From assembly GCA_902766985.1 (NCBI GenBank), contig CACXFP010000177.1, positions 1 to 15,804 of the forward strand: a DNA stretch of 15,804 nt, read 5' to 3'. Origin of the DNA: an uncultured Bacteroidia bacterium (GTDB taxonomy: Bacteria; Bacteroidota; Bacteroidia; Bacteroidales; UBA932). The position numbers and the translations under genes are program-made. Every line of letters begins with the position of its first letter. Position 1 is the stretch's first letter. The notes beneath the pieces are model-generated. The model did no database searches and was not told where the DNA came from. It saw only the letters and a program-made list of their open reading frames with translations. Of this stretch, positions 1 through 6,947 are shown piece after piece.

Positions 1-243
1 GGTTCCTCCGGTCTAGTGATCTCATGCGAATTCAGCGGCAACATCTGTGTCATCAAGACCCATCCGGGCCATGCCTCGATGATTTCCGCGATGATGGACG
101 GGAAAGACATGGACTCCGTGGCAGGTACCGTGGCAGGAGACGATACCGTTATCCTCGTTGTCCGCAGCAGGCATACTCCAGGTGAGGTCGTCAGGGAACT
201 TTCGGGAATCTTCCCTGACATCACGAAGAAAATAATTGAATAA
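1..243 (+). CDS. argR: Arginine repressor ArgR, C-terminal domain (5' end outside window)
   Basis: The frame is open from the left edge and encodes the last 80 residues before a TAA stop. This is the ArgR C-terminal domain, which in known ArgR/AhrC proteins forms trimers and hexamers and binds L-arginine as co-repressor. The family signature GTVAGDDT lies at residues 42-49 of the fragment, where the two Asp residues correspond to those that contact arginine. It is preceded by a typical beta segment (NICVIKTHPGHA) and followed by VILVV. The N-terminal winged-helix DNA-binding domain lies off the window. A GTG at position 16 is an internal Val codon, not a start. The gene sits 20 bases upstream of a GNAT gene and leads the arginine cluster, so it probably regulates that cluster and perhaps itself. 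The domain call is firm; DNA-binding specificity cannot be judged from this fragment. Confidence 0.93.
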   Translation, partial: GSSGLVISCEFSGNICVIKTHPGHASMISAMMDGKDMDSVAGTVAGDDTVILVVRSRHTPGEVVRELSGIFPDITKKIIE

Positions 244-252
244 TTATTGAAT
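235..252. promoter_or_regulatory. Candidate ARG box (ArgR operator) at the argR/GNAT junction
   Basis: The 18 bases ATTGAATAATTATTGAAT fit the ARG-box pattern W-N-TGAAT-WWWW-ATTCA-N-W known from enterobacterial and Bacillus ArgR/AhrC sites, with one mismatch (ATTGA for ATTCA, base 249). The site covers the argR stop codon and ends 11 bases before the GNAT ATG. It can also be read as a direct repeat of ATTGAATA at 235-242 and 246-253, one helical turn apart. I saw no second box at the usual 2-3 base spacing on either side. The surrounding DNA is AT-rich, which raises the chance of a fortuitous match, and I do not know the ArgR motif of this lineage. Its location next to argR and ahead of the pathway's first enzyme is what makes it credible. 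Confidence 0.5.
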
Positions 253-263
253 ATCTATATAAA

Positions 264-824
264 ATGAACGAAACATTTACAATCGTAGTGGCGGACTCGT
301 CCCATCTTGGATATGTCCCTGAGATCCTCAAGACGATAGAGGATGCCACGAAGGTGAGAGGGACCGGAATTGCCAAGCGCAATCCTGACTATGTCAAGAA
401 AAAGATGGAAGAGGGAAAGGCGATAATAGCCCTGAAAGGGGATGAGTTCGCCGGCTTCTGCTACATCGAATCGTGGAGCCATGAAGAATTCGTGGCGAAT
501 TCCGGTCTCATCGTCAAGGAAAAGTTCCGTGGGAACGGGCTGGCCAAGGCAATCAAGCACAAAGCGTTCGAACTCTCCCGCACTAGGTTCCCCAACGCGA
601 AGATCTTCGGCCTCACCACGGGCCTGGCCGTCATGAAAATCAATACCGAGCTGGGATACGTGCCGGTAACATTTTCGGAACTTACCTCCGACCCTGTATT
701 CTGGAAGGGCTGCGAAAGCTGCATCAACTACGACGTCCTGTTGAGGAACGATTTCACCAGATGTCTTTGTACCGGAATGCTTTACGATCCTGCGAAACAT
801 AAAAGTAACAACGAAAACAAATAA
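264..824 (+). CDS. GNAT-family N-acyltransferase, probable N-acylglutamate (succinylglutamate) synthase
   Basis: This 186-residue protein of the GCN5-related N-acetyltransferase fold has the acyl-CoA pyrophosphate loop R89-G-N-G-L-A94 after a beta strand (GLIVKEKF), the hallmark of motif A. It lies between argR and argG in a cluster that otherwise has no enzyme for the first step, so it most likely transfers an acyl group from acyl-CoA to the amino group of glutamate. Because the downstream carbamoyltransferase is of the N-succinyl type, succinyl-CoA is the expected donor. My recollection is that genetics in Bacteroides thetaiotaomicron assigned the equivalent gene this role. It is not the classical two-domain ArgA: there is no kinase-like domain. 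An odd feature is four cysteines near the C terminus (C150, C153, C167, C169; CxxC then CxC), which could hold a metal. The ATG at 264 gives a normal GNAT N terminus. Fold is certain; substrate is inferred from context. Confidence 0.85.
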   Translation: MNETFTIVVADSSHLGYVPEILKTIEDATKVRGTGIAKRNPDYVKKKMEEGKAIIALKGDEFAGFCYIESWSHEEFVANSGLIVKEKFRGNGLAKAIKHKAFELSRTRFPNAKIFGLTTGLAVMKINTELGYVPVTFSELTSDPVFWKGCESCINYDVLLRNDFTRCLCTGMLYDPAKHKSNNENK

Positions 825-827
825 GTT

Positions 828-2045
828 ATGGCAAAGAAAGTCGTTGTAGCATTCAGCGGTGGGCTGGACACGTCGTTTACCGTAATGTACCTGACCCGTG
901 AAAAGGGCTATGAAGTGTATGCCGCCTGTGCCGATACCGGCGGTTTCAGCGAGCAGCAGCTCAAGGAGAATGCCGAGAAAGCGAAAGCGCTCGGCGCCAA
1001 GGATTATGTGACCCTTTCCGTAGCCCGGGAGTATTATGACAAGAGCATTCGGTATATGGTGTACGGGAATGTCCTGAGGGGAGGGACCTATCCCATATCC
1101 GTCTCTTCCGAGAGAATCTTCCAGGCCATGGCAATCGCCAGGTATGCGAAGGAGATCGGGGCCGATGCCATTGCCCACGGCTCTACCGGCGCGGGAAATG
1201 ACCAGGTGCGTTTCGACATGACCTTCCTCGTCCTGGCTCCCGGCATCGAGATCATCACGCTTACCAGGGACATGGGCCTGACCCGCCAGTTCGAGGTCGA
1301 CTATCTGAACAAGAACGGATACTCCGCTGATTTCACGAAACTCAAGTATTCCTACAATGTCGGCCTTTGGGGAACTTCCATCTGCGGTGGGGAAATCCTG
1401 GATTCGTCCAAGGGCCTCCCCGAGTCCGCCTATCTCAAGCAGGTGACAGCATGCGGAGAGCAGGAACTGCGGCTCGGCTTTGAAAAAGGAGAGATAGCAT
1501 CCGTGAACGGGAAGGTATTTGAAGACAAGGTCGCTGCCATCCAGGCTGTGGAGGAGATCGCCGCCCCGTTCGGAATCGGGAGGGACATGCATGTCGGGGA
1601 CACCATCATTGGAATAAAGGGCCGTGTCGGCTTCGAGGCTGCCGCCGCCATGACGATCATCGGCGCCCATAAGTTCCTTGAGAAATTCACCCTCAGCAAG
1701 TGGCAGCAGTATTGGAAGGACCAGATCGCAAACTGGTATGGCATGTTCCTGCATGAGAGCCAGTATATGGAACCGGTCATGAGGGACATGGAAGCGATGC
1801 TCCAGGAGAGCCAGAGGAACGTCACTGGGACCGTTATCCTGAAGCTGCGTCCGTATTGCGTGGAGAATGTCGGTGTCGAGACTCCCGACGACCTGGTTCA
1901 CACGAAGTTGGGAGAGTATGGCGAGACCCAGAAGGGTTGGACTTCCGATGATGCCAAAGGCTTCATCAAGGTATCTTCCACACCTCTCCGCATTTATTAT
2001 TCCGCCCATCCCGACGAGGGTGCCGAAATCGAGAAGAGCCTGTGA
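828..2045 (+). CDS. argG: Argininosuccinate synthase
   Basis: ArgG condenses citrulline with aspartate, using ATP, to form argininosuccinate in the cytoplasm; it is the penultimate step of arginine synthesis. The 405-residue length is close to the roughly 400 residues usual for the family. The N-type ATP pyrophosphatase P-loop AFSGGLDTS is at residues 8-16. The second family signature, HGSTGAGNDQVRFD, is at about 117-130 and contacts ATP and substrate. Just before it, GGTYPISVSSER matches the conserved region that in classical ArgG reads as a run of Pro, Ile and Ser ahead of a basic residue. The start is the ATG three bases after the GNAT stop. The stop codon TGA overlaps the GTG start of argC by four bases (GTGA), suggesting translational coupling. 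No TTA, CTA or TCA codons interrupt the opposite strand in register, so a long antisense reading frame exists, but I take it as a by-product of codon use. Confidence 0.97.
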   Translation: MAKKVVVAFSGGLDTSFTVMYLTREKGYEVYAACADTGGFSEQQLKENAEKAKALGAKDYVTLSVAREYYDKSIRYMVYGNVLRGGTYPISVSSERIFQAMAIARYAKEIGADAIAHGSTGAGNDQVRFDMTFLVLAPGIEIITLTRDMGLTRQFEVDYLNKNGYSADFTKLKYSYNVGLWGTSICGGEILDSSKGLPESAYLKQVTACGEQELRLGFEKGEIASVNGKVFEDKVAAIQAVEEIAAPFGIGRDMHVGDTIIGIKGRVGFEAAAAMTIIGAHKFLEKFTLSKWQQYWKDQIANWYGMFLHESQYMEPVMRDMEAMLQESQRNVTGTVILKLRPYCVENVGVETPDDLVHTKLGEYGETQKGWTSDDAKGFIKVSSTPLRIYYSAHPDEGAEIEKSL

Positions 2046-3007
2046 TACGCGTCGGTATAATAGGAGCAGCCGGATATACGGCGGGGGAACTCATCAGGAT
2101 CCTGATGAACCATCCCGATGCATGCCTTTCCTTTGCGCAAAGCGAGTCGCATGCCGGGGAACCGCTCTGGACTGCTCATCAGGACCTTGTGGGCGATACT
2201 GATATGTCGTTCTGCAAGGATGCGGAGCCGGAAAAAGCGGATGTGATCTTTATCTGTTCCGGCCACGGTCGCTCGAAGGCGGCTGTCCATGCCCTCGGGG
2301 ATTCCTACAAGGGAGCGATCATTGACCTGAGCAATGATTTCCGCCTGAAAGCCGATGCGGAGGATTTCGTCTATGGGCTTCCGGAGGCGTTCAGGGGAGA
2401 AATCGCCGGGGCAAGGCACATCGCCAATCCCGGATGCTTCGCTACCTGTATCCAGCTTGCCCTCCTTCCCCTTGCATCCAGGGATATCCTCTCCGAAATC
2501 CATGTGACCGGAATAACCGGTTCAACCGGGGCTGGGCAGAAACCGTCCGATACCACCAACTTCAGCTGGCGGGACGGCAATACCTCCGTCTATAAACCCT
2601 TTGTCCACCAGCATCTCGGCGAGATATCCGAAACTTTCCATGCCCTGGCTCCGTCTTGGAACGGTGAGATCAACTTCATCCCGGTGAGAGGTTGTTTCAC
2701 CAGGGGAATGATGGTCTCTTCGTATCTTGACTGTGCCCTTTCCCAGGAAGAGGCCTCAGCCCTGTATAAGGATTATTATTCATCGGAACCCTTCGTAACC
2801 GTCGTGGAAGACAATCCCGATGTCAAGATGGTGGTCAATACCAACAAATGTGTGCTCTCTGTCCATAAGTATGGAAAGAAACTCCACATTATCAGTGTGA
2901 TAGACAACCTGGTCAAGGGTGCGTCCGGCCAGGCTGTGCAGAATATGAACCTGGTCTTCGGTCTTGGGGAAACTGCAGGACTGAAGTTGAAGGCAACCAG
3001 ATTTTGA
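2042..3007 (+). CDS. argC: N-acetyl/N-succinyl-gamma-glutamyl-phosphate reductase
   Basis: ArgC uses NADPH to reduce the acylglutamyl phosphate made by ArgB to acylglutamate semialdehyde. The N-terminal Rossmann motif GAAGYTAGEL is at residues 8-17. The catalytic cysteine is C132 in ANPGCFAT (128-135), and the loop GSTGAGQ follows at 160-166. H189 and H191 in VHQHLGEI align by context with the active-site histidine region (HRHTPEI in other ArgC). The 321-residue length fits the shorter ArgC class. The start is GTG inside the end of argG (four-base overlap). No ATG is available near the N terminus and MIRVGIIGAAGYT is exactly the expected beginning of the fold. It is followed six bases later by argD. 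In this cluster the acyl group is probably succinyl, judged from argF'. Confidence 0.96.
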   Translation: MIRVGIIGAAGYTAGELIRILMNHPDACLSFAQSESHAGEPLWTAHQDLVGDTDMSFCKDAEPEKADVIFICSGHGRSKAAVHALGDSYKGAIIDLSNDFRLKADAEDFVYGLPEAFRGEIAGARHIANPGCFATCIQLALLPLASRDILSEIHVTGITGSTGAGQKPSDTTNFSWRDGNTSVYKPFVHQHLGEISETFHALAPSWNGEINFIPVRGCFTRGMMVSSYLDCALSQEEASALYKDYYSSEPFVTVVEDNPDVKMVVNTNKCVLSVHKYGKKLHIISVIDNLVKGASGQAVQNMNLVFGLGETAGLKLKATRF

Positions 3008-3013
3008 GTATAT

Positions 3014-4144
3014 ATGAATCTTTTTGACGTATATTCCCTTTTTGACGTTACTCCCGTACGGGGGGAGGGCTGCCGTATCTGGGATGATGCCGGGACCGAG
3101 TATCTGGATCTCTATGGCGGTCATGCCGTCATCTCCGTCGGTCACACCCACCCGCATTACGTTGAGGCCCTCAAGGATCAGCTGGACATGATAGGATTCT
3201 ATTCCAACAGTGTCCGCAACCCTCTCCAGGAGAAACTGGCCGCCCTTCTGGGCGAACTGTCAGGATATGATGATTACTCCCTATTCCTGGTCAATTCTGG
3301 AGCTGAGGCCAATGAGAATGCATTGAAACTGGCTTCATTCCACACCGGGAAGGACAGGATCCTGGCCTTCAGGCATTCTTTCCATGGAAGGACCTCCGGA
3401 GCCGTTGCGGTTACGGACAATCCCAAGATAGTTTCTCCCTTCAACAGCGGCCATAAGGTCACCTTCGTCCAGTTGGATGACTCCGCCTCCGTAGAGGCTG
3501 AACTCGCGAAAGGGGACGTCGCCGGCGTCATCATCGAAGGAATCCAGGGCGTAGGAGGTATAAACATACCCTCCGACGCTTACCTTCAGGAACTCCGGTC
3601 CCTGTGTACGAGATACGGCGCCGTACTTATCCTTGACGAGGTCCAAAGCGGGTACGGGCGTACGGGAAAATTCTTCGCCCATCAGTGGAGCGGAATCCGC
3701 GCCGACCTGGTCTCTATGGCCAAGGGCATGGGCAACGGATTCCCGGTCGGCGGGGTCCTGGTTTCTCCTGAGTTCAAAGCCTCCAAGGGATTGCTGGGCA
3801 CTACCTTCGGAGGAAATTACCTCGCTATGGCCGCCTCGGTCGCCGTCGCTGAGATTATCCGTGAAGAGAATCTCATGGAGAATGCGGCAGCCGTGGGCAA
3901 GTGGCTGAAGGATAATGTTCCCCAGTCACCTCTCATCAAGGAGGTACGAGGCAGGGGATTGATGCTGGGAATCGATTTCAATGTTCCCGTAGCCCCGATC
4001 CGCTCCTCTCTCCTTTATGACAAGCATATTTTTACCGGTGTGTCGGGGACGGGCATGATCCGTCTTCTCGCACCCCTTGTCCTTTCTGTCCCCGAAGCAG
4101 GGACTTTTGTGTCATCACTCAAGGAAATCCTTGACAAACAGTAG
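3014..4144 (+). CDS. argD: Acylornithine aminotransferase (acetyl/succinylornithine)
   Basis: A class-III pyridoxal-phosphate aminotransferase of 376 residues, typical of ArgD (about 375-405). It converts acylglutamate semialdehyde to acylornithine with glutamate as amino donor. The Schiff-base lysine is K237 in SMAKGMGNGFPVG (234-246), and the cofactor-binding aspartate is D208 in LILDEVQSGYGRTG (206-219). The phosphate-binding segment NSGAEANENALK is at 94-105 and the GGHAVISVGHTHP region at 35-47. The ATG at 3014 follows the argC stop by six bases and gives a conventional N terminus. ArgD enzymes elsewhere often accept both acetyl- and succinyl-ornithine and can also act in lysine synthesis, so substrate is set here by the neighbours: argC upstream and the N-succinylornithine-type argF' seven bases downstream. 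Confidence 0.96.
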   Translation: MNLFDVYSLFDVTPVRGEGCRIWDDAGTEYLDLYGGHAVISVGHTHPHYVEALKDQLDMIGFYSNSVRNPLQEKLAALLGELSGYDDYSLFLVNSGAEANENALKLASFHTGKDRILAFRHSFHGRTSGAVAVTDNPKIVSPFNSGHKVTFVQLDDSASVEAELAKGDVAGVIIEGIQGVGGINIPSDAYLQELRSLCTRYGAVLILDEVQSGYGRTGKFFAHQWSGIRADLVSMAKGMGNGFPVGGVLVSPEFKASKGLLGTTFGGNYLAMAASVAVAEIIREENLMENAAAVGKWLKDNVPQSPLIKEVRGRGLMLGIDFNVPVAPIRSSLLYDKHIFTGVSGTGMIRLLAPLVLSVPEAGTFVSSLKEILDKQ

Positions 4145-4151
4145 TTCTAAT

Positions 4152-5099
4152 ATGAAAAGTTTTCTCCATGTCCAGGATATAGGCCCGCTTGAAGCGGCCC
4201 TCGCCGAAGCGGCGGATGTCAAGAGGAACCCTTTTGCATGGAAATCCCTAGGCAAGAACAAGACCATAATCCTTATTTTCTTCAACAGCAGCCTGCGTAC
4301 CCGCCTGAGCAGCCAGAAGGCTGCCCTTAATCTCGGCATGGACCCGATCGTACTCAACGTCAACGGAGACAGTTGGAAACTGGAAACCGAGATGGGCGTC
4401 GTGATGGACGGAGATAAGCCGGAACATCTGCGCGAGGCGATTCCCGTCATAGGCAGCTATTGCGACATCATAGGCGTAAGGTCCTTCGCGGGTCTTAAAG
4501 ACAGGGATTTTGATTACAACGAGACAATTATCAATCAATTCATTGAATATTCCGGAAAGCCGGTGATCAGCCTTGAGTCCGGGACGGTCCATCCCTGCCA
4601 GGCTTTTGCCGACCTTATAACCATTCGGGAACATTCTACGAAAAAACGCCCCAAGGTAGTCATGACCTGGGCCCCGCATCCCCGCGCCCTGCCCCATGCC
4701 GTGCCGAACTCCTTTGCCGAGTGGATGAATGCCGCAGATGTCGATTTCGTCATCACTCATCCCCGGGGTTATGAACTTGCCCCTGAATTCGTCGGAGAGG
4801 CTGAGGTCGAATATGACCAGATGAAAGCGTTCGAAGGCGCCGATTTCATATACGCAAAGAACTGGTCGTCTTATACGAGTTACGGACAGATACTGTCCGA
4901 TGACAGGAGCTGGACGGTCAGCTCCAGGCAGATGGCCGTCACCGACAACGCTTTCTTCATGCACTGCCTGCCGGTCCGTCGGAACATGATAGTGACCGAT
5001 GAGGTGATAGACTCTCCGCGGAGTCTTGTAATTCCCGAGGCCGCCAACCGCGTCGTGTCGGCCCAGGTGGTTATGAAACGTATGCTCGAAGAATTGTAA
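4152..5099 (+). CDS. argF': N-succinylornithine carbamoyltransferase (SOTCase type)
   Basis: This carbamoyltransferase of 315 residues closely resembles the Bacteroides fragilis enzyme that carbamoylates N-succinylornithine instead of free ornithine. The carbamoyl-phosphate loop is S47-L-R-T-R51, replacing the STRTR of ordinary OTCases. The substrate-side motif H147-P-C-Q150 and the C-terminal H271-C-L-P-V-R-R-N278 are present. The diagnostic residue is P90 in DGDKPEHL (86-93). Structural work on the family showed that Pro here goes with succinyl specificity and Glu with acetyl specificity. Both the number and context match when translation starts at the ATG at 4152. An in-frame ATG at 4077 lies within argD and would add 25 unrelated residues, so I reject it. 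The product, N-succinylcitrulline, would pass to the ArgE-like deacylase encoded two genes downstream. Specificity is inferred from residues, not tested. Confidence 0.95.
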   Translation: MKSFLHVQDIGPLEAALAEAADVKRNPFAWKSLGKNKTIILIFFNSSLRTRLSSQKAALNLGMDPIVLNVNGDSWKLETEMGVVMDGDKPEHLREAIPVIGSYCDIIGVRSFAGLKDRDFDYNETIINQFIEYSGKPVISLESGTVHPCQAFADLITIREHSTKKRPKVVMTWAPHPRALPHAVPNSFAEWMNAADVDFVITHPRGYELAPEFVGEAEVEYDQMKAFEGADFIYAKNWSSYTSYGQILSDDRSWTVSSRQMAVTDNAFFMHCLPVRRNMIVTDEVIDSPRSLVIPEAANRVVSAQVVMKRMLEEL

Positions 5100-5114
5100 A
5101 TTGCTGTTTTACAG

Positions 5115-5882
5115 ATGGTCTGCAATGTGATTAAGGTAGGTGGAGCCGTCGTCGAGGACGAGGGGATGAGGGCCCTTTTCCTCGAGAGGTTCTCCTCAGT
5201 GGAAGGGATGAAGGTCCTCGTCCATGGCGGGGGGCGTTCGGCTACCGCCGTGGCCGGGTCCCTCGGGATAGAGACCAGGATGATCCATGGGCGCAGGGTT
5301 ACGGATGAAGGGATGAGGAAGGTGGTAGCCATGGTTTACGGAGGCCTTGTCAACAAGGAGATCGTAGCTTCCCTGCAGACCTCCCTCATCGATGCGGTCG
5401 GGCTCACGGGCGCGGACCTGAAAATTGTCGTTTCGAGAAGGAGACCGCCCGTGGAGATTGACGGGGAAACCGTGGATTTCGGATATGTAGGCGATGTTGT
5501 CTCGGTCAACTCGTCTGCGCTGAGGCAATTGATGGAGTGGGGAAAGGTCCCGGTGATCGCCCCTCTTTCATTCGATCCTGCGCACGGACTCATGAATACA
5601 AATGCTGACACGATGGCTTCCGAGATAGCTGCCTCGCTTTCGGAGTTTTTTGAAACCACCCTGACCTTCTGCTTTGAAAAGGAGGGGGTGCTGGACCCGG
5701 AAGGAAAGGTTATCCCATTTATAGACAAGGGTTTGTATGAAGAACTAAAATCTTCCGGCACGGTTTCCGGGGGGATGATACCAAAGATAGACAATGCATT
5801 CGCCGCATTGCGGAGAGGTGTTAAAACCGTGAGGATTACCGATACCGGACATTTAAACGGGGGAACTGTGATTTATGGATGA
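5115..5882 (+). CDS. argB: N-acetyl/N-succinylglutamate kinase
   Basis: A 255-residue amino-acid kinase that phosphorylates the gamma-carboxyl of N-acylglutamate with ATP, the second step of the pathway. The nucleotide-binding start IKVGGAVV is at residues 6-13 with K7. VLVHGGGRSA follows near residue 35, then the family's NTNADTMASEIA segment near 162 and SGGMIPKID near 217, which carries a lysine important for phosphoryl transfer. It begins at residue 1 with the kinase core and lacks the N-terminal helix extension found in the arginine-inhibited hexameric enzymes. It therefore resembles the dimeric, arginine-insensitive E. coli type (258 residues), and feedback control is probably elsewhere. 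It starts 15 bases after argF' and its last 8 bases overlap the start of argE. Given the argF' type, the natural substrate is probably N-succinylglutamate. Confidence 0.95.
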   Translation: MVCNVIKVGGAVVEDEGMRALFLERFSSVEGMKVLVHGGGRSATAVAGSLGIETRMIHGRRVTDEGMRKVVAMVYGGLVNKEIVASLQTSLIDAVGLTGADLKIVVSRRRPPVEIDGETVDFGYVGDVVSVNSSALRQLMEWGKVPVIAPLSFDPAHGLMNTNADTMASEIAASLSEFFETTLTFCFEKEGVLDPEGKVIPFIDKGLYEELKSSGTVSGGMIPKIDNAFAALRRGVKTVRITDTGHLNGGTVIYG

Positions 5883-6942
5883 GTATATTGAACTGTTGTG
5901 CCGACTGATATCGATTCCTTCCTTCAGCAGGGAGGAGGGGCCGGTTGCGGATGCGCTCGAGGGGTGGATGAAGGACAGGGGGATGAAAGTCTCCAGGACA
6001 GGTAACAATATCTGGCTTCGCTCCTGGGAAGATCCTTCTTCCGCTGACTTCGGCATGGAACCTTCTAGGGTAATCCTCCTGAACGCCCACCTGGATACGG
6101 TCCGACCTTCTTCTGGATATACGATGGATCCGTTCACACCATCAGTCAGAGAAGGGAAGGTATACGGTCTGGGGAGCAACGATGACGGGGGCTCCCTGGT
6201 GGCACTTCTGGCCGCATATCGGAAACTTATCCGGAAAAGGCAGCCATACGGGCTGGTCTTCTGCGCTTCGGCGGAGGAGGAGGTATGCGGTAAGGATGGG
6301 ATTGAGAGCGTGCTCCCGTTGCTTGGGAGGATAGATTTCGGAATCATAGGGGAGCCGACGTGCATGGATATGGCCGTAGCCGAAAGGGGACTGATGGTCC
6401 TGGACTGCACGGCCAGGGGGAAAAGCGGTCATGCGGCCAGGGAAGAGGGGGAGAATGCCATTTACAAGGCCATCAGGGATATAGATATCATCCGTTCCTT
6501 CAGTTTCGAGGATGTCTCACCTTTCCTGGGGCCTGTGAAGATGACTGTTACCCAGATTGAGGCCGGCACCCAGCACAATGTGATTCCGGATACCTGCAGG
6601 TTCGTCGTCGACGTGAGGTCCAACGGCCTGTACAGCAATGTTGAGATCCTGGAAACTATACAGGAGAGCCTGGGATGCGAAGTTATTGCCCGTTCCACGA
6701 GGCTGAATTCCTCTTCAATCCCCATGGAGCATCCTGCGGTCAGAAGAGGCCAGGACCTTGGCCTGAGGGCTTTCGGTTCTCCAACGACCAGCAACCAGGC
6801 GGTGATTTCCGGTTTCCCGACCTTGAAAATAGGTCCCGGCGACTCTTCCCGTTCCCACACTGCCGATGAATTCATCCTGATCGATGAGGTTTCGGATGGG
6901 ACGGAGATATACGTAAAACTATTGGATGATCTGATAATCTGA
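5875..6942 (+). CDS. argE: M20-family N-acylcitrulline/acylornithine deacylase (ArgE-like)
   Basis: A zinc-dependent M20 peptidase-family amidohydrolase of 355 residues. Predicted metal ligands and catalytic residues are all present: H72-L-D74 (AHLDTV), D103 in GLGSNDDGG, E135-E136 in SAEEEVCG, E160 in IIGEPT, and H328 in SRSHTADEF. A typical lid or dimerisation domain lies between about residues 170 and 280 (GKSGHAA, NVIPD). After D103 the motif reads D-G-G rather than the x-K-G common in ArgE/DapE, a variation I also associate with Bacteroidales homologues. Because carbamoylation by ArgF' precedes deacylation, the expected substrate is N-succinylcitrulline, yielding citrulline for ArgG. The start ATG lies 8 bases inside argB, giving translational coupling. 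It could in principle be DapE or a general aminoacylase, but its position between argB and argH supports the arginine role. Confidence 0.9.
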   Translation: MDEYIELLCRLISIPSFSREEGPVADALEGWMKDRGMKVSRTGNNIWLRSWEDPSSADFGMEPSRVILLNAHLDTVRPSSGYTMDPFTPSVREGKVYGLGSNDDGGSLVALLAAYRKLIRKRQPYGLVFCASAEEEVCGKDGIESVLPLLGRIDFGIIGEPTCMDMAVAERGLMVLDCTARGKSGHAAREEGENAIYKAIRDIDIIRSFSFEDVSPFLGPVKMTVTQIEAGTQHNVIPDTCRFVVDVRSNGLYSNVEILETIQESLGCEVIARSTRLNSSSIPMEHPAVRRGQDLGLRAFGSPTTSNQAVISGFPTLKIGPGDSSRSHTADEFILIDEVSDGTEIYVKLLDDLII

Positions 6943-6947
6943 CCGAA

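Noticed and set aside
255..2009. A 584-codon open frame on the minus strand, antisense to the GNAT and argG genes.
   Set aside because: It is in exact codon register with the sense genes, so it stays open simply because TTA, CTA and TCA codons are avoided. Its translation shows no recognisable domain, while both sense genes have clear family motifs.
4077..4151. An upstream in-frame ATG that would extend argF' by 25 residues.
   Set aside because: It lies inside the conserved C-terminal part of argD. Starting at 4152 gives MKSFLHVQDIG, matching the known N terminus, and places the specificity residue at position 90.
4530..4555. ATTCATTGAATATTCC inside argF', which contains ARG-box half sites.
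   Set aside because: The half sites are in the wrong order and spacing for an ARG box, and the bases encode a conserved stretch (NQFIEYSG) of the enzyme.
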